The notes under the pieces were generated by a model. It was not told the origin of the DNA. It did not search any database and worked only from the letters and a program-made list of their open reading frames with translations. This document shows positions 6,382 to 8,170 of a stretch of DNA of 8,170 nucleotides, in pieces. Position 1 is the stretch's first letter. Every line of letters begins with the position of its first letter. The DNA comes from an uncultured Cellvibrionales bacterium (GTDB lineage Bacteria > Pseudomonadota > Gammaproteobacteria > Pseudomonadales > UBA7434). Made by a program: the position numbers and the translations under genes. The DNA lies in the NCBI GenBank assembly GCA_937897785.1, contig CALCNB010000065.1:1-8170 (forward strand), given 5' to 3'.

Positions 6382-6891
6382 CTAGCGCTGATGAAAAATC
6401 GGTGTGCGCTGATCACTGCCTGCTTGGTAACTGATAGAAAAGTCATTTAGGCATTTAATGGCTGTCTCTGGGTTGACATCGCTTCGCAGTAAGAAGCTGT
6501 TAAATCCGCAGCGTTGATAAAAGTACATTTGATCGGGCAGAATGTCGCCGATCGCTCGAATTTCTCCGCGGTAAGCAAAATGATCGCGTAATGTTCGTGC
6601 GTAGGAATAGCCTCTACCATCAGAAAAAACGGGAAAGTTAATCGCAATGAGGGGGATATCATGACAGATCGATGCCAGTGGCTCAGCCGGTTCATCACTG
6701 TCTAACCACAACCCTATATTCGCCTTACCTAAAGCCATGGATTGATTTTCTTGCCATCGCGCGAAAGGTAAAATAATGTGATCACTGTCAGCTAAGCGGC
6801 TAAGATCGATGTCTTGCTCTTTATCGATCAGTTGCCAATTATTGTTGCTGAGTTGTTGGTCTTTAATTAATAGGGCGGCATTATCCGGCAT
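6382..6891 (-). CDS. DUF934 family protein, sulfite-reductase-associated
   Basis: Encodes 169 residues, the usual length for DUF934. The conserved core is clear: IAINFPVFSDGRGYSYAR (about 82-99), YRGEIRAIGDILPDQ (107-121) and FYQRCGF (124-130). The family is encoded next to cysI or cysH in many proteobacteria and is often labelled an oxidoreductase, but its biochemical role is not established to my knowledge. Its tight linkage suggests a job in sulfite reduction, for example electron delivery or enzyme maturation; this is inference. Two start codons are possible, ATG 6897 and ATG 6891. The Shine-Dalgarno AAGGA (minus strand, 6900-6904) stands only two bases from the first but eight from the second, so I choose 6891. 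It overlaps the end of cysI by 11 bp, pointing to translational coupling. No signal peptide or membrane helix is seen. Confidence 0.88.
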   Translation of the reverse strand: MPDNAALLIKDQQLSNNNWQLIDKEQDIDLSRLADSDHIILPFARWQENQSMALGKANIGLWLDSDEPAEPLASICHDIPLIAINFPVFSDGRGYSYARTLRDHFAYRGEIRAIGDILPDQMYFYQRCGFNSFLLRSDVNPETAIKCLNDFSISYQAGSDQRTPIFHQR

Positions 6892-8170
6892 AGACATATT
6901 CCTTAAAGGGGGCGATGCCTAATCGACGGTAGGTATCAATAAACAATTCCTCATCGGTTCTTTTATCCACATAGACGTCGAGTATTTTTTGAATCACTTC
7001 GGGAATTTCTTCCGAAGAGAAAGAGGGGCCTAATATTTTTCCAATCGAGGCTTTTCGACTCATATTTCCGCCCAGCGAGATTTGATAAAATTCCTTGCCT
7101 TTTTTGTCGACGCCTAGAATACCAATATGGCCAACATGGTGGTGACCGCAGGCGTTCATACAGCCCGATATATTGAGATCGATGGGGCCTAAGTCATAGA
7201 GGTAGTCGAGATCATCAAACTGGCGTTGCACGGCCTCGGCAATAGGTATCGATTTGGCATTTGCCAGTGCGCAGTAGTCACCACCGGGGCAGCAAATTGG
7301 ATCGGATAAATAGCCCAAATTGGGTGTCGCGATGGCAAGCGATTCACAGTCTTGCCAAAGTTCAAATAGATCCGCTTTTTTAACATCGGCTAATACAATG
7401 TTTTGATGATGCGTGTTGCGCAATAGCCCGCCAGAGAAACGGTCTGCGAGATCCGCGATCGCCTCCATCTGAAAGTCACTAATATCGCCGGGAGCGATGC
7501 CGGTCGGTTTTAGCGCTAAATTAACAATAGCATAGCCAGGTTGTTTATGCGGCTGGACATTTTTGTCTAGCCAGCGGCTGAAAGCTGTTGATTCTAATCG
7601 CTGTGATTGCAATTGCGTATTGCTGCTTTGATCATCGATTGACTCGTAGTTATGAGGAATAAAAAAAGCTTTGACGCGATTGACTGCCTCGACATTGAGT
7701 GTGTTCTCGTTATCTTTTATGAATTGCCACTCTTTTTCAACGCGTGCAGCAAAGGCTTCAGCGCCCATTGCTTTAACTAGTATCTTTATTCTGGCTTTAT
7801 ACTTATTATCACGTCGACCTAATTGATTGTAGACGCGCAATACCGCTTCAAGATAGGTGATTAAATGCGGCCAGGCTAAATTAGGTTTAATCAATTGACT
7901 GATCACAGGGGTTCTACCGAGACCGCCACCGACATGAATATTGAATGCGGTTTCGCCTGCATCGTTATGAATTAATTCAACACCAATATCATGAAATTTA
8001 AATGCGGCCCGATCTTCCTCAGTGGCACAGACGGCGATTTTAAATTTTCTGGGTAATAAGGCAAACTCGGGATGAAACGTCGACCATTGCCGAATCAGTT
8101 CGCACCATGGTCGTGGGTCTTCAATTTCATCGATGGCGACACCTGCATATTGGTCAGTGGTAGTGTTACG
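6881..8170 (-). CDS. cysI: Nitrite/sulfite reductase (assimilatory sulfite reductase hemoprotein), partial (N-terminus beyond the right edge)
   Basis: An open frame of 429 residues runs from the right edge to the stop at 6881-6883; the full protein is probably about 550 residues. The visible part opens with RNTTTDQYAGVAIDEI and continues through RPWCELIRQWST, LPRKFKIAV and GGGLGRTPV, typical of the NIR/SIR family. The siroheme/[4Fe-4S] ligand cysteines are intact: C-x5-C in CCPGGDYC (second Cys at 7289-7291, last at 7271-7273) and C-x3-C in SGCMNACGHH (7160-7162 and 7148-7150). A siroheme-site segment LLRNTHHQN lies upstream. The enzyme reduces sulfite to sulfide with six electrons, for cysteine synthesis. 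It matches the pseudomonad CysI type paired with DUF934, and no flavoprotein subunit gene (cysJ) is visible, so ferredoxin may be the donor. A dissimilatory role is unlikely; assimilatory nitrite reductase is a less likely alternative given DUF934. Confidence 0.93.
   Translation of the reverse strand, partial: RNTTTDQYAGVAIDEIEDPRPWCELIRQWSTFHPEFALLPRKFKIAVCATEEDRAAFKFHDIGVELIHNDAGETAFNIHVGGGLGRTPVISQLIKPNLAWPHLITYLEAVLRVYNQLGRRDNKYKARIKILVKAMGAEAFAARVEKEWQFIKDNENTLNVEAVNRVKAFFIPHNYESIDDQSSNTQLQSQRLESTAFSRWLDKNVQPHKQPGYAIVNLALKPTGIAPGDISDFQMEAIADLADRFSGGLLRNTHHQNIVLADVKKADLFELWQDCESLAIATPNLGYLSDPICCPGGDYCALANAKSIPIAEAVQRQFDDLDYLYDLGPIDLNISGCMNACGHHHVGHIGILGVDKKGKEFYQISLGGNMSRKASIGKILGPSFSSEEIPEVIQKILDVYVDKRTDEELFIDTYRRLGIAPFKEYVYAG

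Noticed and set aside
6447..6698. 83-codon minus-strand frame overlapping DUF934 in another frame
   Set aside because: The DUF934 frame carries the conserved motifs; this one does not.
6892..6897. ATG 6897 as the DUF934 start
   Set aside because: It stands only two bases from the AAGGA ribosome binding site; ATG 6891 has the ideal eight-base spacing, so the shorter form is preferred.
6881..7906. A cysI start at GTG 7906
   Set aside because: The frame stays open to the right edge and the extra 88 residues (RNTTTDQYAGV through GGGLGRTP) are conserved reductase sequence, so this GTG is an internal valine.

Overview
The window reads as ordinary chromosome from a gammaproteobacterium, probably a marine relative of the Pseudomonadales/Cellvibrionales. 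The basis is the ~531-residue Pseudomonas-type isocitrate lyase, an AceK very like the enterobacterial and pseudomonad enzyme, and the CysI-DUF934 gene pair found in pseudomonads. The placement comes from remembered family features, not a database search. Coding is dense, and I see no transposase, integrase, CRISPR array, tRNA or rRNA.

Layout, left to right. A LysR-family regulator (minus strand, cut off by the left edge) is divergent from aceA across a 263-bp, AT-rich intergenic region rich in small repeats and dyads. aceA (plus) ends at a convincing intrinsic terminator. A second plus-strand unit follows: rraA, then aceK 50 bp later. A nine-codon mini-ORF with a good ribosome binding site fills that gap and its stop codon overlaps the aceK start. 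aceK converges on a minus-strand CPA2-type cation:proton antiporter gene. After a 173-bp spacer, also read on the minus strand, come a DUF934 gene and, upstream of it, the nitrite/sulfite reductase gene cysI, which runs off the right edge. Those two genes overlap by 11 bp.

Functionally, the left half concerns the isocitrate branch point. Isocitrate lyase draws isocitrate into the glyoxylate shunt, while AceK phosphorylates and dephosphorylates isocitrate dehydrogenase to set how much isocitrate reaches it. The divergent LysR protein is a plausible but unproven regulator of aceA. RraA lies between aceA and aceK and keeps the D-x20-R-D motif of the aldolase/decarboxylase members of its superfamily, so a role as RNase E inhibitor or as a keto-acid lyase are both possible. 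Malate synthase and isocitrate dehydrogenase genes are not in the window. The right half is assimilatory sulfur metabolism (sulfite to sulfide) with its usual DUF934 partner; the antiporter appears to be an independent ion-homeostasis gene.

I found no clearly new biological system. The points most worth a second look are the leader mini-ORF before aceK, the aceA-rraA-aceK arrangement with its internal terminator, and the repeats and dyads upstream of aceA and rraA.
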